The notes under the pieces are model-generated. The model ran no database searches and was not told the origin of the DNA. It worked only from the letters and a program-made list of their open reading frames with translations. A stretch of 64,000 bases of DNA, taken from positions 5,457,501-5,521,500 of the forward strand of contig NZ_BNEL01000001.1 of assembly GCF_018327685.1 (NCBI RefSeq), in the 5' to 3' direction. Made by a program: the position numbers and the translations under genes. This document shows positions 31,395-39,652 of this stretch, piece after piece. This DNA is from Streptomyces sp. TS71-3. GTDB lineage: Bacteria > Actinomycetota > Actinomycetes > Streptomycetales > Streptomycetaceae. Each line of letters starts with the position of its first letter. The first letter of the stretch is position 1.

Positions 31395-32303
31395 ATGTTG
31401 AACCTGGAGCGCCTTCGCACCCTCGACGCCCTCGCGCGGCACGGCTCGGTCAGCGGAGCCGCCGCGGGGCTGCATGTCACGACGTCCGCGGTCTCCCAGC
31501 AGATGACCAAGCTGGAGCGCGAGGTGGGCCAGCAACTCGTCGCCAAGAACGGCCGGGGGGTGCGTCTGACGGACGCCGGGCGGCTGCTCTCCGAGCACGC
31601 CGCGCGCATCCTCTCCCAGGTGGAGCTCGCGCAGTCAGACCTGGAGGCGCAGCGCGGCCAGGCCGTGGGGGAGCTGCGCATCGCGGCCTTCCCCACCGCG
31701 GCACGCGGCCTGCTGCCCGCCGCGGTCGCCTCGCTCCGCGGGCGGTACCCGGGCCTGCGGGTGCGCACGGCGGAGCTGGAGCCCGAGTACGGCGTGCGGG
31801 GCGTGGTCCGCGGCGATCAGGACCTGGCCGTCGTCCTCGACTGGCAGAACAAACCGCTGCCGCTGCCCGGCGGCCTGCTGAAGGCCGCGATCCTCGACGA
31901 CCCGGCGGACGTGGCCATGCCTCAGGCGCATCCGCTGGCGGACCGCGCGGAGCTGGACCTGGAGGATCTCGCGGACGACGAGTGGATCACCTGGCCCGAG
32001 GGCCAGTTCTGCCACGAGTGGCTGCTGTCGACGCTGCGCTCCAAGGGCTTCGAGCCGCGGATCGCGCACTGCGCGCAGGAGCACCCCACCCAGCTCGCGC
32101 TGGTCGCCTTGGGGCTCGGGGTCTGCGTGGCGCCCCGGCTGGGCCGCGACCCGGTGCCCGCGGGGGTGCGGACGGTCCCGGTGCGGCACCGGGTGCACCG
32201 CCACATCTACGTCGTCTGGCGGGCCGACGCCGACCGGCGCCCGTCGATCCGTGCCGCCGTCGACGCGCTCCGGCGGATCGCGGGCACGGAGGGCGGCGAG
32301 TAG
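31395..32303 (+). CDS. LysR-family transcriptional regulator
   Basis: This 302-aa LysR regulator has a complete N-terminal helix-turn-helix (LDALARHGSVSGAAAGLHVT, TSAVSQQMTKLEREVG) and a periplasmic-binding-like effector domain (LRIAAFPTAARGLLPAAV ... ). The divergent EamA exporter 73 bp away is the likely target, as in ArgP/LysG-type exporter pairs, where the regulator senses the exported amino acid. That analogy is an inference. Confidence 0.9.
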   Translation: MLNLERLRTLDALARHGSVSGAAAGLHVTTSAVSQQMTKLEREVGQQLVAKNGRGVRLTDAGRLLSEHAARILSQVELAQSDLEAQRGQAVGELRIAAFPTAARGLLPAAVASLRGRYPGLRVRTAELEPEYGVRGVVRGDQDLAVVLDWQNKPLPLPGGLLKAAILDDPADVAMPQAHPLADRAELDLEDLADDEWITWPEGQFCHEWLLSTLRSKGFEPRIAHCAQEHPTQLALVALGLGVCVAPRLGRDPVPAGVRTVPVRHRVHRHIYVVWRADADRRPSIRAAVDALRRIAGTEGGE

Positions 32304-32476
32304 GGCGGCTCGCGGCCGGCCCGATCGCACCCCCGGCCGGACATTTCGGGCAGGTTGGCCGGTGTTCCCCGCCTCGTGAGCGTTCGTGCCGGGTGCCCTG
32401 CCGGAGTGCTCCTCGGAAAGCGGCTCCGGAAGCCGCAGTCGGGGCGCTCGATGCGGAGCCCCGGCACGCCCCCCGT

Positions 32477-32529
32477 GGCCCGGCCCGTCCTGCCCGCCTC
32501 CCTGGTCCTGGCGGGTGGGACGGGCCGGG
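32477..32529. terminator. Bidirectional hairpin between lysR and Rieske gene
   Basis: GGCCCGTCCTGCCCGCC and GGCGGGTGGGACGGGCC form a 17-bp stem with two mismatches, located between convergent genes and ending just before the Rieske stop codon. Confidence 0.65.
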
Positions 32530-32532
32530 GGC

Positions 32533-33018
32533 TCAGGACAGCTTGATCTCGTCGCCCGAGACCTCGATCTTCATGGACTCCAGCGGGGACATCGCCGGCG
32601 GGTGCTTCACGCTGCCGTCCTCGATGGAGAACTTGCTGCCGTGGCAGGGGCAGTTGATCGTGCCGCCCGACACGCTCGCCACCGTGCACCCCTGGTGCGT
32701 GCAGGTGCTCGTGAACGCCTTGAAGTCGCCCTTCGTCGGCTGGGTCACCACGACCTGCTGCTCCTTGAAGACCTTCCCGCCACCCTCGGGGATGTCGCTG
32801 GTCTTGGCCAGCGGGCTCGCGGACCCCTTGCCCGAGCCCTTCGCGGAACCGGAGCCGGAAGCCGTTCCGGAGTCGGAGGCACCGGAGCCGGAGGCGTCGG
32901 AGCCTGGATCGCCGGATCCGCCACAGGCGGCGAGGGTGGCTGCCAGCCCCGCGGCTCCCGCGGCGGTGACGACCGCGCGGCGGGACGGGGACGTGAAGGA
33001 TTCGTGCGAAAGGCTCAT
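32533..33018 (-). CDS. Rieske [2Fe-2S] lipoprotein
   Basis: This 161-aa protein carries a twin-arginine-type signal (SRRAVVTAAGAAGLAATLAAC) ending in a lipobox cysteine. A Gly/Ser-rich linker of about 40 residues follows, then a Rieske domain with CTHQGC and CPCHGSKF, the two Cys-His pairs for the cluster. It should be exported folded by Tat and lipid-anchored outside the membrane. Such free-standing Rieske lipoproteins are common in Streptomyces; the electron partner is unknown and no oxygenase or cytochrome is adjacent. Confidence 0.9.
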   Translation of the reverse strand: MSLSHESFTSPSRRAVVTAAGAAGLAATLAACGGSGDPGSDASGSGASDSGTASGSGSAKGSGKGSASPLAKTSDIPEGGGKVFKEQQVVVTQPTKGDFKAFTSTCTHQGCTVASVSGGTINCPCHGSKFSIEDGSVKHPPAMSPLESMKIEVSGDEIKLS

Positions 33019-33314
33019 AGGTACTGCCTCCGTGCTCGGACGTGTGCGTCGGGCCGTGCAAGACGCCGGTGCCGGGGGCGGCAGCGGCGACGTACCTCAT
33101 ACGTACAGCGGCGGCCGTATGTTCAACGAGTCTTCGGCCGCGTGAGGTACGGCATATGCACCGAAGCGCCCGTAGTGCTCCTCATCCGCCCGTGCGCACG
33201 ACTCGGCGCCGGCCGAACGGGCGGCGGGGGAGCAGCGGCGGCCGGCGGCGTCCGGGCGCCGGTGGGCCGCCTGTGGCCGGCTTCGACGGCTGAGCAGGGG
33301 CGCGTCGACCGTGG

Positions 33315-33989
33315 TCAGCCGGTGTCGCCGAGCAGGGTTCGGCGGACGTGCCTGAGGTGGGCCTTCATCGCCTCACGGGCGGCATCGGCATCCCTCTCCC
33401 GGAGCGCGGCCACGATCTGTTCGTGTTCGCGGCAGTAGCTCTGGTGGCGCTCGGCGCCGAAGGTGCGCTTCTTCAGGCCGCCCCACACCGGCTGGCGGCG
33501 TGCGGCGATGAGCAGGGAGCTGACCTCGACGAGGACGGCGTTGTGCGTGGCGACGGCGAAGCTGTGGTGCAGGGCGGTGTCCCAGCGCTCGAACTCCTCC
33601 GAGGTGAGCGCCTTCTGCCCGCCGCGCAGGCAGCGCTCCATCTCGGCGAGGTCGGCGCCGGTCGCCGAGACGACGGCGAGGGGCATGAGCTCCGGTTCCA
33701 GGACCATGCGGGAGGCCATGATCTCGGAGGGGCTCGGCAGGTGGTCGCCGCCGCCCGGGGCCGCCGTCTCGTCGCGGGTGAGAAACGTGCCGCGGCCGAC
33801 GTGGCGCGTTACGACGCCTCGTTGCTCAAGGTCGTTCAGGGCCGCGCGGACCACGGCTCGGCTCACGCCTGTGGCGGCGGCGAGGTCGCGTTCGGTGGGC
33901 AACCGGTCCCCGGGCCCCAGGCCCGCCCTGTCGATGTGCCGCTCGACGTGCCGGACCACGGTGACGGCGGCCCCCACGAGGTCTTCCAT
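33315..33989 (-). CDS. FadR-type GntR regulator of the divergent catabolic operon
   Basis: This 224-aa protein has an N-terminal GntR winged helix (LGPGDRLPTERDLAAATGVS, RAVVRAALNDLEQRGVV) and an all-helical FCD effector domain (MVLEPELMPLAVV, WDTALHHSFAVATHNAVLVE, REHEQIVAAL) whose histidines and aspartate usually bind a metal and a carboxylate ligand. ATG 33989 is preferred because GGAAGG lies 10 nt upstream. A longer start at 34031 would place coding over an operator. It is divergent from the hydrolase fusion gene and probably represses it until a carboxylic-acid inducer binds. Confidence 0.88.
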   Translation of the reverse strand: MEDLVGAAVTVVRHVERHIDRAGLGPGDRLPTERDLAAATGVSRAVVRAALNDLEQRGVVTRHVGRGTFLTRDETAAPGGGDHLPSPSEIMASRMVLEPELMPLAVVSATGADLAEMERCLRGGQKALTSEEFERWDTALHHSFAVATHNAVLVEVSSLLIAARRQPVWGGLKKRTFGAERHQSYCREHEQIVAALRERDADAAREAMKAHLRHVRRTLLGDTG

Positions 33990-34016
33990 GACGTGCAGAA
34001 CCTTCCCGGCTGCATA

Positions 34017-34032
34017 ACCAATGTGAACCAAT
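34017..34032 (-). promoter_or_regulatory. Candidate operator 1 of the GntR regulator
   Basis: On the minus strand this reads ATTGGTTCACATTGGT, a direct repeat of ATTGGT spaced by four bases. It lies in the leader of the gntR gene. The same pattern recurs, on the opposite strand, at 34125. Confidence 0.6.
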
Positions 34033-34072
34033 AATAGCAGTCCAGGTTGCTATACCGGGAGTGTTGGAGCTG

Positions 34073-34101
34073 TTGACCCCGCTGAGGCGCCTCCCTACGC
34101 T
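34073..34101 (+). promoter_or_regulatory. Consensus promoter of the hydrolase-fusion operon
   Basis: TTGACC (34073-34078), a 17-bp spacer and TACGCT (34096-34101) form a near-perfect housekeeping-sigma promoter. The predicted start is near 34108, overlapping an extra ATTGGTG half site (34102-34107 region, minus strand TTATTGGTG). Confidence 0.75.
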
Positions 34102-34124
34102 CACCAATAAGGGCCGATGCGAAT

Positions 34125-34140
34125 ATTGGTCCATATTGGT
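34125..34140 (+). promoter_or_regulatory. Candidate operator 2 of the GntR regulator
   Basis: ATTGGTCCATATTGGT repeats the operator-1 pattern (ATTGGT-N4-ATTGGT) on the plus strand, between the predicted transcription start and the ribosome site at 34141-34147. A repressor here would block elongation or initiation. Confidence 0.62.
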
Positions 34141-34151
34141 TTGGAGGTTTG

Positions 34152-35813
34152 GTGCGGTACGCGAGGATTCACACCACGGACGGCGCCCGTGTCTGCGTTG
34201 TCGACGGACACGGAAGTGCCCACCCGGTCGGTTTCTCCGACACCGGGGAGCGGATCACCGAGCTCCAGCAGATCATCGCCGCCGGGCCGGGGGCCTCGTC
34301 GCGCCTGAGGGCGGAGGAGCGTCCGGCCGACGGAAAGCTGCTGGCACCGCTGACCCCGCACCGCAACGTCTTCTGCGTGGGGCGCAACTACACGGAGCAC
34401 GCGGCCGAGTTCGGCAGGAGCGGGTTCGACGCCACCGGGTCTGGCGACGGCCGGCACGTGCCGGAGCATCCCGTGGTGTTCACCAAGCCCGCGTCCTCGG
34501 TGATCGCCTCGGGTGACGCGATCGACCCGCACACGGACATCACCTCCGCGCTCGACTACGAGGGCGAGATCGGCGTCATCATCGGCCGCCGCTGCTCGAA
34601 GGTCGGCCGTGACGAGGCCATGCAGTACGTGTGGGGCTACACCCTCATCAACGACGTCACCGCGCGGGATCTGCAGCGCGACCACAAGCAGTGGTTCATC
34701 GGAAAGTCCCTCGACACCTTCTGCCCCGTGGGGCCGTGGGCGGTCACCGCGGACGAGGTCGACATCGCCGATCTCCGCTTGCAGACCCGGGTCAACGGCG
34801 AACTGCGCCAGGACGCCAGCACCGCCCAGCTGATCTTCGACGTGGCCACCGTCATCGAGACGCTGTCCGCGGGAATCACCCTGGAGCCCGGCGACGTGAT
34901 CGCGACCGGTACCCCGGTCGGTGTCGGCATCGGCTTCGACCCGCCGAAGTACCTGGCAACCGGCGACCAGGTGACCGTCTCCGCACCGGGCCTGGGCGAC
35001 CTCACCAACGTGGTCGGCCCCGTGACCGGAGGCGACTTGCTGGTGCCCGCCGCCTCCGCGCGGCTGTACGTGGAGAGGTCCGGGCAGGGCTCGCCCGTGG
35101 TCCTCATCCACGGCCTGGGCGGTGCGACCACCTTCTACGACCCCCAGGTGGCGGCCCTCGCCGAGGACCACACGGTGCTGCGCTACGACCTGTCGGGGCA
35201 CGGCCGCTCCCCGCGGGCCGGCGTTCCGAGCATCGAGGGCTGGGCGGACGAACTGCTGGCGCTCCTGGACGCCGAGGGCATCGAGGAGACCGCCGTCGTG
35301 GCCCATTCCATGGGCACGCTGGTCGCCTCCCGCTTCGCCGCGGCCCACCCGGGCCGGGTGACCAGGCTGGCCCTGCTGGGCCCGTTGCGCGCGCAGGGCG
35401 AGAAGGCCAAGGCGGCCACCCGTGCCCGTGCGCGTACGGTGCGGGAGGGCGGGATGTCGGCCGTCGCCGACACCATCGTCTCGGTGGCCACCTCTCCGGC
35501 GACGCGTGCCGAGCGGCCCCTGGCCGCGGCCCTGGTCCGCGAACTGCTGCTGGGCCAGGACGCCGAAGGCTACGCGCTGGCCTGCGAGGCGCTGGCCGCC
35601 GCGGAGGAGCCCGACTTCGCGGGCATCAAGGCCCCGGTCCTGCTGCTGACCGGCAGCGAGGACAAGACCAGCCCCGTGGCCCTGAACGACGAGATCGGCT
35701 CCCTGCTGGCCAGGGCGAGCCGGCGCGTGATCGAGCAGATCGGCCACTGGCACGCCCTGGAAGCGCCGCACGACGTCACGAGCGCACTGAAGGAGTTCCT
35801 CACCCAGTCCTGA
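34152..35813 (+). CDS. Fumarylacetoacetase-fold / alpha-beta-hydrolase fusion enzyme
   Basis: This 553-aa protein joins two enzymes. Residues about 60-290 are a fumarylacetoacetate hydrolase (FAH) domain with VGRNYTEHAAEF, metal ligands E137/E139 (DYEGEIGVIIG) and D168, the loop KSLDTFCPVGPW and GDVIATGTPVGVG. Residues about 305-553 are an alpha/beta hydrolase with nucleophile S386 in AHSMGTL, D504 in GSEDKTSP and H532 in GHWHALEAP, closest by eye to 3-oxoadipate enol-lactonases. Both active sites look intact, so it may act on two successive ring-cleavage or acylpyruvate-type intermediates. GTG 34152 follows TTGGAGG closely; TTG 34149 is the alternative. It is co-transcribed with the amidohydrolase. 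Confidence 0.9.
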   Translation: MRYARIHTTDGARVCVVDGHGSAHPVGFSDTGERITELQQIIAAGPGASSRLRAEERPADGKLLAPLTPHRNVFCVGRNYTEHAAEFGRSGFDATGSGDGRHVPEHPVVFTKPASSVIASGDAIDPHTDITSALDYEGEIGVIIGRRCSKVGRDEAMQYVWGYTLINDVTARDLQRDHKQWFIGKSLDTFCPVGPWAVTADEVDIADLRLQTRVNGELRQDASTAQLIFDVATVIETLSAGITLEPGDVIATGTPVGVGIGFDPPKYLATGDQVTVSAPGLGDLTNVVGPVTGGDLLVPAASARLYVERSGQGSPVVLIHGLGGATTFYDPQVAALAEDHTVLRYDLSGHGRSPRAGVPSIEGWADELLALLDAEGIEETAVVAHSMGTLVASRFAAAHPGRVTRLALLGPLRAQGEKAKAATRARARTVREGGMSAVADTIVSVATSPATRAERPLAAALVRELLLGQDAEGYALACEALAAAEEPDFAGIKAPVLLLTGSEDKTSPVALNDEIGSLLARASRRVIEQIGHWHALEAPHDVTSALKEFLTQS

Positions 35814-35844
35814 CCTCTGCTGGTCCGAAAGGAAGATGACGACG

Positions 35845-37128
35845 ATGTCACCGAGCACGTCGACCCTGTTCACGAACGTACGCGTCTTCGACTCCAGTGG
35901 CGACCAGCCTTTCGCGGGCGAGGTCGTGGTGAGCGGCGAGCGCATCGTCGAGGTCCACCATGGCAGCGGCGCCGCGGCCCGCGAGGGCGCCCGCGTCGTC
36001 GACGGACACGGCCGGTTCCTCATGTCCGGCCTGTGTGACGCGCACACGCACTTCTCCTGGATCAACTCCGCCGACCTGCCGGGACTCGGGCGCCTGGGAG
36101 TCGAGGAGCACACCCTCCTGTCGGCGAAGTCGGCCCTGACCTACCTCGACTCGGGCTACACGATGTGCGTCGGAGCGGCCTCCGCGAAGCCGCGACTGGA
36201 CGTCGTGATCCGCAACTCGATCAACGAAGGACTGATCCGCGGCCCCCGCTACCTGGCCAACTGCCAGGAGATCGCCGTCACCGGCGGTGACCTCATCGAG
36301 GGCATCACCGCGTTCGCCGACGGGCCCGAGGAAATGCGCAAGGCGGTACGCCGCAACGTCGCCCACGGCGCCGACCTGGTCAAGCTGAGCATGTCAGGGG
36401 AGGAGATCACCGGCGACAAGCACGCCGAGGACAACTACTTCTCCGACGAGGAGGTGCTCGCGGTCACCACCGAGGCCCACCGGCGCGGGCTTCGGGTGTG
36501 CTCCCACGCCCGCTCGGCGGAGAGCGTGAAGATGTCGCTGCGCAACAACGTCGACATCATCTACCACGCCAGCTTCATCGACGACGAAGGCATGGACATG
36601 CTGGAGGCCAAGAAGGACGAGGTGTTCGTCGCACCCGGTCTGAACTGGCTTGTCGCGACGCTGCATGACGCCGCGGAGTTCGGCTACCCGCCGGCGGCCG
36701 CCGAAGCGGCCGGGTACAAGCACGAACTGGACTGCGCCATCGCCGGACTCCAGGAGATGCGCCGGCGCGGCATCCGGGTCCTGCCCGGTGGCGACTACGG
36801 ATTCGCCTGGACCCCGCACGGCACCTACGCCCGCGACCTCCAGCACTTCGTCGAGCTGCTCGGGTACACGCCGATGGAGACCCTGCTCGCCGCCACCAGG
36901 CTGGGCGGCGAGATCATGCGGATGCCCGACGAGCTCGGGCAGGTCAAGCCCGGCTTCTACGCCGACCTGATTCTCGTCGACGGAGACCCGCTGGAGGACA
37001 TCGGCGTCCTGCGGAGCCGGGACCGCATCGTCGGCATCATGAAGGGTGGCGACTTCCACAAGGATCCTGACACCGGAGCCACGGGGGATACGTCCCCCCT
37101 CGCCGGCGGATCCGTGATCACCGCCTGA
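35845..37128 (+). CDS. Metal-dependent amidohydrolase
   Basis: This 427-aa member of the amidohydrolase superfamily (imidazolonepropionase/prolidase-like group) has H67 and H69 in DAHTHF, the carboxylatable K180 in DLVKLSMSG, H221 (CSHA), H241 (YHAS) and D317 (PGGDYGF), a complete binuclear-type metal site. It should hydrolyse an amide, lactam or cyclic imide. ATG 35845 lies 11 nt after AAAGGA; ATG 35836 would be too close. It starts 31 nt after the fusion gene, so they form one operon under the GntR regulator. The substrate is unknown. Confidence 0.9.
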   Translation: MSPSTSTLFTNVRVFDSSGDQPFAGEVVVSGERIVEVHHGSGAAAREGARVVDGHGRFLMSGLCDAHTHFSWINSADLPGLGRLGVEEHTLLSAKSALTYLDSGYTMCVGAASAKPRLDVVIRNSINEGLIRGPRYLANCQEIAVTGGDLIEGITAFADGPEEMRKAVRRNVAHGADLVKLSMSGEEITGDKHAEDNYFSDEEVLAVTTEAHRRGLRVCSHARSAESVKMSLRNNVDIIYHASFIDDEGMDMLEAKKDEVFVAPGLNWLVATLHDAAEFGYPPAAAEAAGYKHELDCAIAGLQEMRRRGIRVLPGGDYGFAWTPHGTYARDLQHFVELLGYTPMETLLAATRLGGEIMRMPDELGQVKPGFYADLILVDGDPLEDIGVLRSRDRIVGIMKGGDFHKDPDTGATGDTSPLAGGSVITA

Positions 37129-37139
37129 CCCACCGGACT

Positions 37140-37178
37140 CCGGTGCCCTCGCGCCTTGATCCGGCGCGGGGGCACCGG
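37140..37178 (+). terminator. Terminator of the hydrolase/amidohydrolase operon
   Basis: CCGGTGCCCTCGCGCC, loop TTGATCC, then GGCGCGGGGGCACCGG forms a 16-bp stem with one G-U pair, 12 nt after the amidohydrolase stop. Confidence 0.8.
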
Positions 37179-37249
37179 CGCGTCCGGCTCCCGCTTGAGG
37201 CGATCACCGCTAGCTCTCCCGCCCGCCCCTCGCGTGGTGATCGCTGCCC

Positions 37250-37465
37250 TCACATGACGATGCGGACCTTCAGCGCCGAGCGGTCGTCCATCGCCCGGTA
37301 GCCGTCCGGCACGCCGTTCAAGCCGACCGTGTGGTCGAAGAGGGGGCCCGGGTCCATGACGCCCTCCAACACGTCGTGAAGCAGCTCGGGGAGGTAGGCG
37401 CGGGCGGGGGCACGCCCCCTGCGAGCGTGATGTCGCGGTCGAACATCTCGCCGCCCGCCCCCAGG
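37250..37465 (-). pseudogene. Zinc alcohol dehydrogenase remnant (C-terminus, frameshifted)
   Basis: Reading on the minus strand, one frame gives GGEMFDRDITLAGGV and another continues ARAYLPELLHDVLEGVMDPG and TVGLNGVPDGYRAMDDRSALK, the typical C-terminal end of Zn-dependent alcohol dehydrogenases. The switch occurs near a G/C run around 37415. The N-terminal catalytic domain is absent. This is a dead fragment, not a gene. Confidence 0.75.
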
Positions 37466-37484
37466 CGCCGAGACACGCATCCCG

Positions 37485-37888
37485 CAGATCGACCCGATGG
37501 TCGCCGTACTGCGCGGAGACCACCCCGCGGCCGACCCCGAAGAGGGCCCGATCGAGCTGCGGGAGCTGGCAGGCGCCTCCTGGATCGCCGCCCCCGCCCA
37601 GACAGCGTGTGGTGATGCGTTCCTTCAGGCCTGCCGCTCGGCAGGCTTCGCCCCGCGGATACGGCACATCTGCACCGGCTCTCCGCCATGGCCGCTCTGG
37701 CCGCGAGCGGTGGCCATCCGGCCCTCATCCCCCGCCTGGCCGCGGCACATCTGCCGCTCTTGCTGACCACACGTCCTGTGGCGGACGGCAGCCTCGCCCG
37801 CACGACCGGGATTGCGGTCAGGCACGGCACGGCGCGTGAGCCCGAAATCGTTGCCGGCCTGAAATCGCTCCAAACCATGCGTAGCTGA
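37485..37888 (+). pseudogene. LysR regulator remnant (effector domain, frameshifted)
   Basis: The frame from about 37485 reads MVAVLRGDHPAA ... IELRELAGASWIAAPAQTAC ... FLQACRSAGFAPRIRH, which is the substrate-binding half of a LysR regulator. It then shifts near 37690 to the frame MAALAASGGHPALIPRLAAA ... VRHGTAREPEIVAGL, which completes the domain. The DNA-binding N-terminus is missing. It abuts the dehydrogenase remnant head to head, suggesting a deletion removed the middle of a former regulator/dehydrogenase pair. Confidence 0.7.
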
Positions 37889-38251
37889 CAGCGGTGGAAA
37901 AGATTCTCCCTCCATGCCCCGTCTCCGACAGCGTTCCGAAGGACGGCTTCCGCCGCTGCGACGCGCCTACGCCCTGATCATGCCGGAGCAGGGGAGCCCG
38001 CGGTGACGCCGGCACGATGGCTCCGGTGCTCGTCCCCGGCTGTCACGCTTGGTCACTATGCTCACTTCATGCCGAAGGCCGGAAGCAGGGGCCGCACCGC
38101 CATGGATGGACCGCTGGGGAGACACGGAGACGAGCATGCCGATGGAAACTCCCCGGATTCTCCCCGGGGCTGGTCGGGGAGGCCTTCCCGGATGGCACCA
38201 CGTTCGCGTTGCCGTGGCATGCAAGGTAAACGAGTCGTGGAGCCTTGAGAG
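37889..38251. other. 363-bp region without a supported gene
   Basis: TATGCT at 38057-38062 lies 6 nt before an ATG (38069) opening a 59-codon frame with basic, low-information content. This might be a leaderless small gene, but codon bias does not support it over two overlapping frames. More likely this is the promoter and leader of the HipA-like gene. Nothing else is recognised. Confidence 0.35.
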
Positions 38252-39079
38252 ATGCTGACAGAAGTCGCTGCCACCCGCTACATCACGCCCCTGCGTGAGG
38301 GCGGCTCGCTGCCCGGTCTCGTCGAGGCGGACGACCGGGCCACCTACGTGGTGAAGTTCACCGGTGCGGGACAGGGCCGCAAGACCCTGGTCGCCGAGGC
38401 GATCTGCGCCCGGCTCGCCCGGGGCCTTGGCCTGCGTGTCCCCCCACTCGTCACGGTCCGGCTGGATCCGGTGCTCGGCCTGGGCGAGCCCGACCCCGAG
38501 GTGCAGGACCTGCTCAAGGCCAGCGGCGGGCTCAACCTCGGCGTGGGCTACCTCTCCGGCGCCCTCGGCTTCGACCCGCTCGCGTACGGCGTGGAGCCCC
38601 GGGAGGCCGGCCGTATCGTGTGGTTCGACGCGTGGGTGGGCAACGTCGACCGGTCCTGGCGGAACCCCAACATGCTCGTCCGGGGGCAGGACCTCTGGCT
38701 GATCGACCACGGCGCCACCATGATCTGGCACCACAACTGGCCGACCGTCCAGACCGCCGCCGCCCGCCCCTATGACGCCTCCGACCACGCGCTGGCCGGC
38801 TTCGAGCCGGATGTCGCGGCCGCCGCCGCCGAGCTGGCTCCCGGTGTCACCCCCGAACTGCTCGCCGAGGCCACCGCCGACGTCCCGGACGCCTGGCTGG
38901 CCGACGAGGCGGGCTTCGGCAGCCCCGACGAGGTGCGCGAGGCGTATGCCTCCGCGCTCCTCGCGCGCGCCGCGACCGTCCACGAGCACATCACCCTGGG
39001 CCGGCCGCCCGGCGCCCGGCCCGTCGGCTCCTCGGGCTGGCTCCCCGCCGGCCCCGCAACCACCGGCGAGGCCTCATGA
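38252..39079 (+). CDS. HipA-family kinase-like protein
   Basis: This 275-aa protein matches the short HipA-like kinase family rather than toxin HipA itself. It has a putative ATP lysine K35 in TYVVKFTGAGQGRKTL, a catalytic-loop segment FDAWVGNVDRSWRNPNML (D133, N138/N140 region) and the metal aspartate D152 in LIDHGATMIW. It therefore could be an active serine/threonine or small-molecule kinase. Its stop overlaps the start of a DUF3037 gene (ATGA). No HipB-type antitoxin is nearby. The pair is known in many bacteria without an assigned role. Confidence 0.83.
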   Translation: MLTEVAATRYITPLREGGSLPGLVEADDRATYVVKFTGAGQGRKTLVAEAICARLARGLGLRVPPLVTVRLDPVLGLGEPDPEVQDLLKASGGLNLGVGYLSGALGFDPLAYGVEPREAGRIVWFDAWVGNVDRSWRNPNMLVRGQDLWLIDHGATMIWHHNWPTVQTAAARPYDASDHALAGFEPDVAAAAAELAPGVTPELLAEATADVPDAWLADEAGFGSPDEVREAYASALLARAATVHEHITLGRPPGARPVGSSGWLPAGPATTGEAS

Positions 39080-39459
39080 GCGACCGGAGCGTCTTCGAGT
39101 ACGCGCTGCTGCGCGTCGTGCCGCGGGTGGAGCGGGGCGAGCTGATCAACGCCGGTGTGATCGTCTACTGCCGCGCGCACGGATACGTCGCTGCGCGCAC
39201 CCACCTCGACGAGGCCAGACTGAGGGCGCTCGACCCCGCAGTGGACCTCACCGGCGTGCGCGCCGCCCTGGTGGCCGTGGAGCGCGTCTGCCAGGGCGGC
39301 GAGGGGGCGGGGGAGGCCGGCCGGGACGACGCCGGGCGCCGCTTCCGCTGGCTGATCGCCCCCCGCTCCACCGTCGTACAGCCGGGCCCCGTGCACACCG
39401 GGCTCACGGACGACCCCGAGGCCGAGGCGGAGCGGCTGCTCGACCTCCTGGTGAGGTGA
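39076..39459 (+). CDS. DUF3037 protein, partner of HipA-like kinase
   Basis: This 127-aa protein has the DUF3037 features FEYALLRVVPRVERGELINA, GVIVYCRAHGYVAAR and a C-terminal WLIAPRSTVVQPGPVHTGLT. It overlaps the kinase gene by 4 nt, so the two are translationally coupled and probably act together, perhaps as kinase and target or inhibitor. The function is unknown. Confidence 0.85.
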   Translation: MSDRSVFEYALLRVVPRVERGELINAGVIVYCRAHGYVAARTHLDEARLRALDPAVDLTGVRAALVAVERVCQGGEGAGEAGRDDAGRRFRWLIAPRSTVVQPGPVHTGLTDDPEAEAERLLDLLVR

Positions 39460-39507
39460 GGCCGGCGCGCGCCGGGGAGCGAAGGGGGCACGCCGCCCGG
39501 CGTGCCG

Positions 39508-39536
39508 TTGACACCGGGTGCCGCGGCTTCTAGCGT
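39508..39536 (+). promoter_or_regulatory. Consensus promoter of the SDR operon
   Basis: TTGACA, a 17-bp spacer and TAGCGT is one of the best promoter matches in the window. It predicts a start near 39543 and a leader of about 110 nt. Confidence 0.75.
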
Positions 39537-39554
39537 CACGCCTACCGAAGGTAC

Positions 39555-39568
39555 TAAGCGGTCGCTCA
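39555..39568. promoter_or_regulatory. Candidate TetR-type operator below the SDR promoter
   Basis: TAAGCGGTCGCTCA contains the inverted arms AGCG/CGCT around GT, just downstream of the predicted start. Similar AAGCGGTCGCT sites often precede fatty-acid genes under TetR control in actinomycetes, from memory. No TetR gene is adjacent. Confidence 0.45.
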
Positions 39569-39652
39569 CCCCGTGGGGACCGCGCCGGACCCGCTGTCCT
39601 GGGAGCAGGAACGGCAGGAACGGCAGGGACGACCGGAATGAGGAGAAGCTGA

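Noticed and set aside
38069..38248. Possible leaderless 59-codon gene before the HipA-like kinase
   Set aside because: TATGCT spacing is suggestive, but three frames overlap, composition is uninformative and no homologue is recognised.
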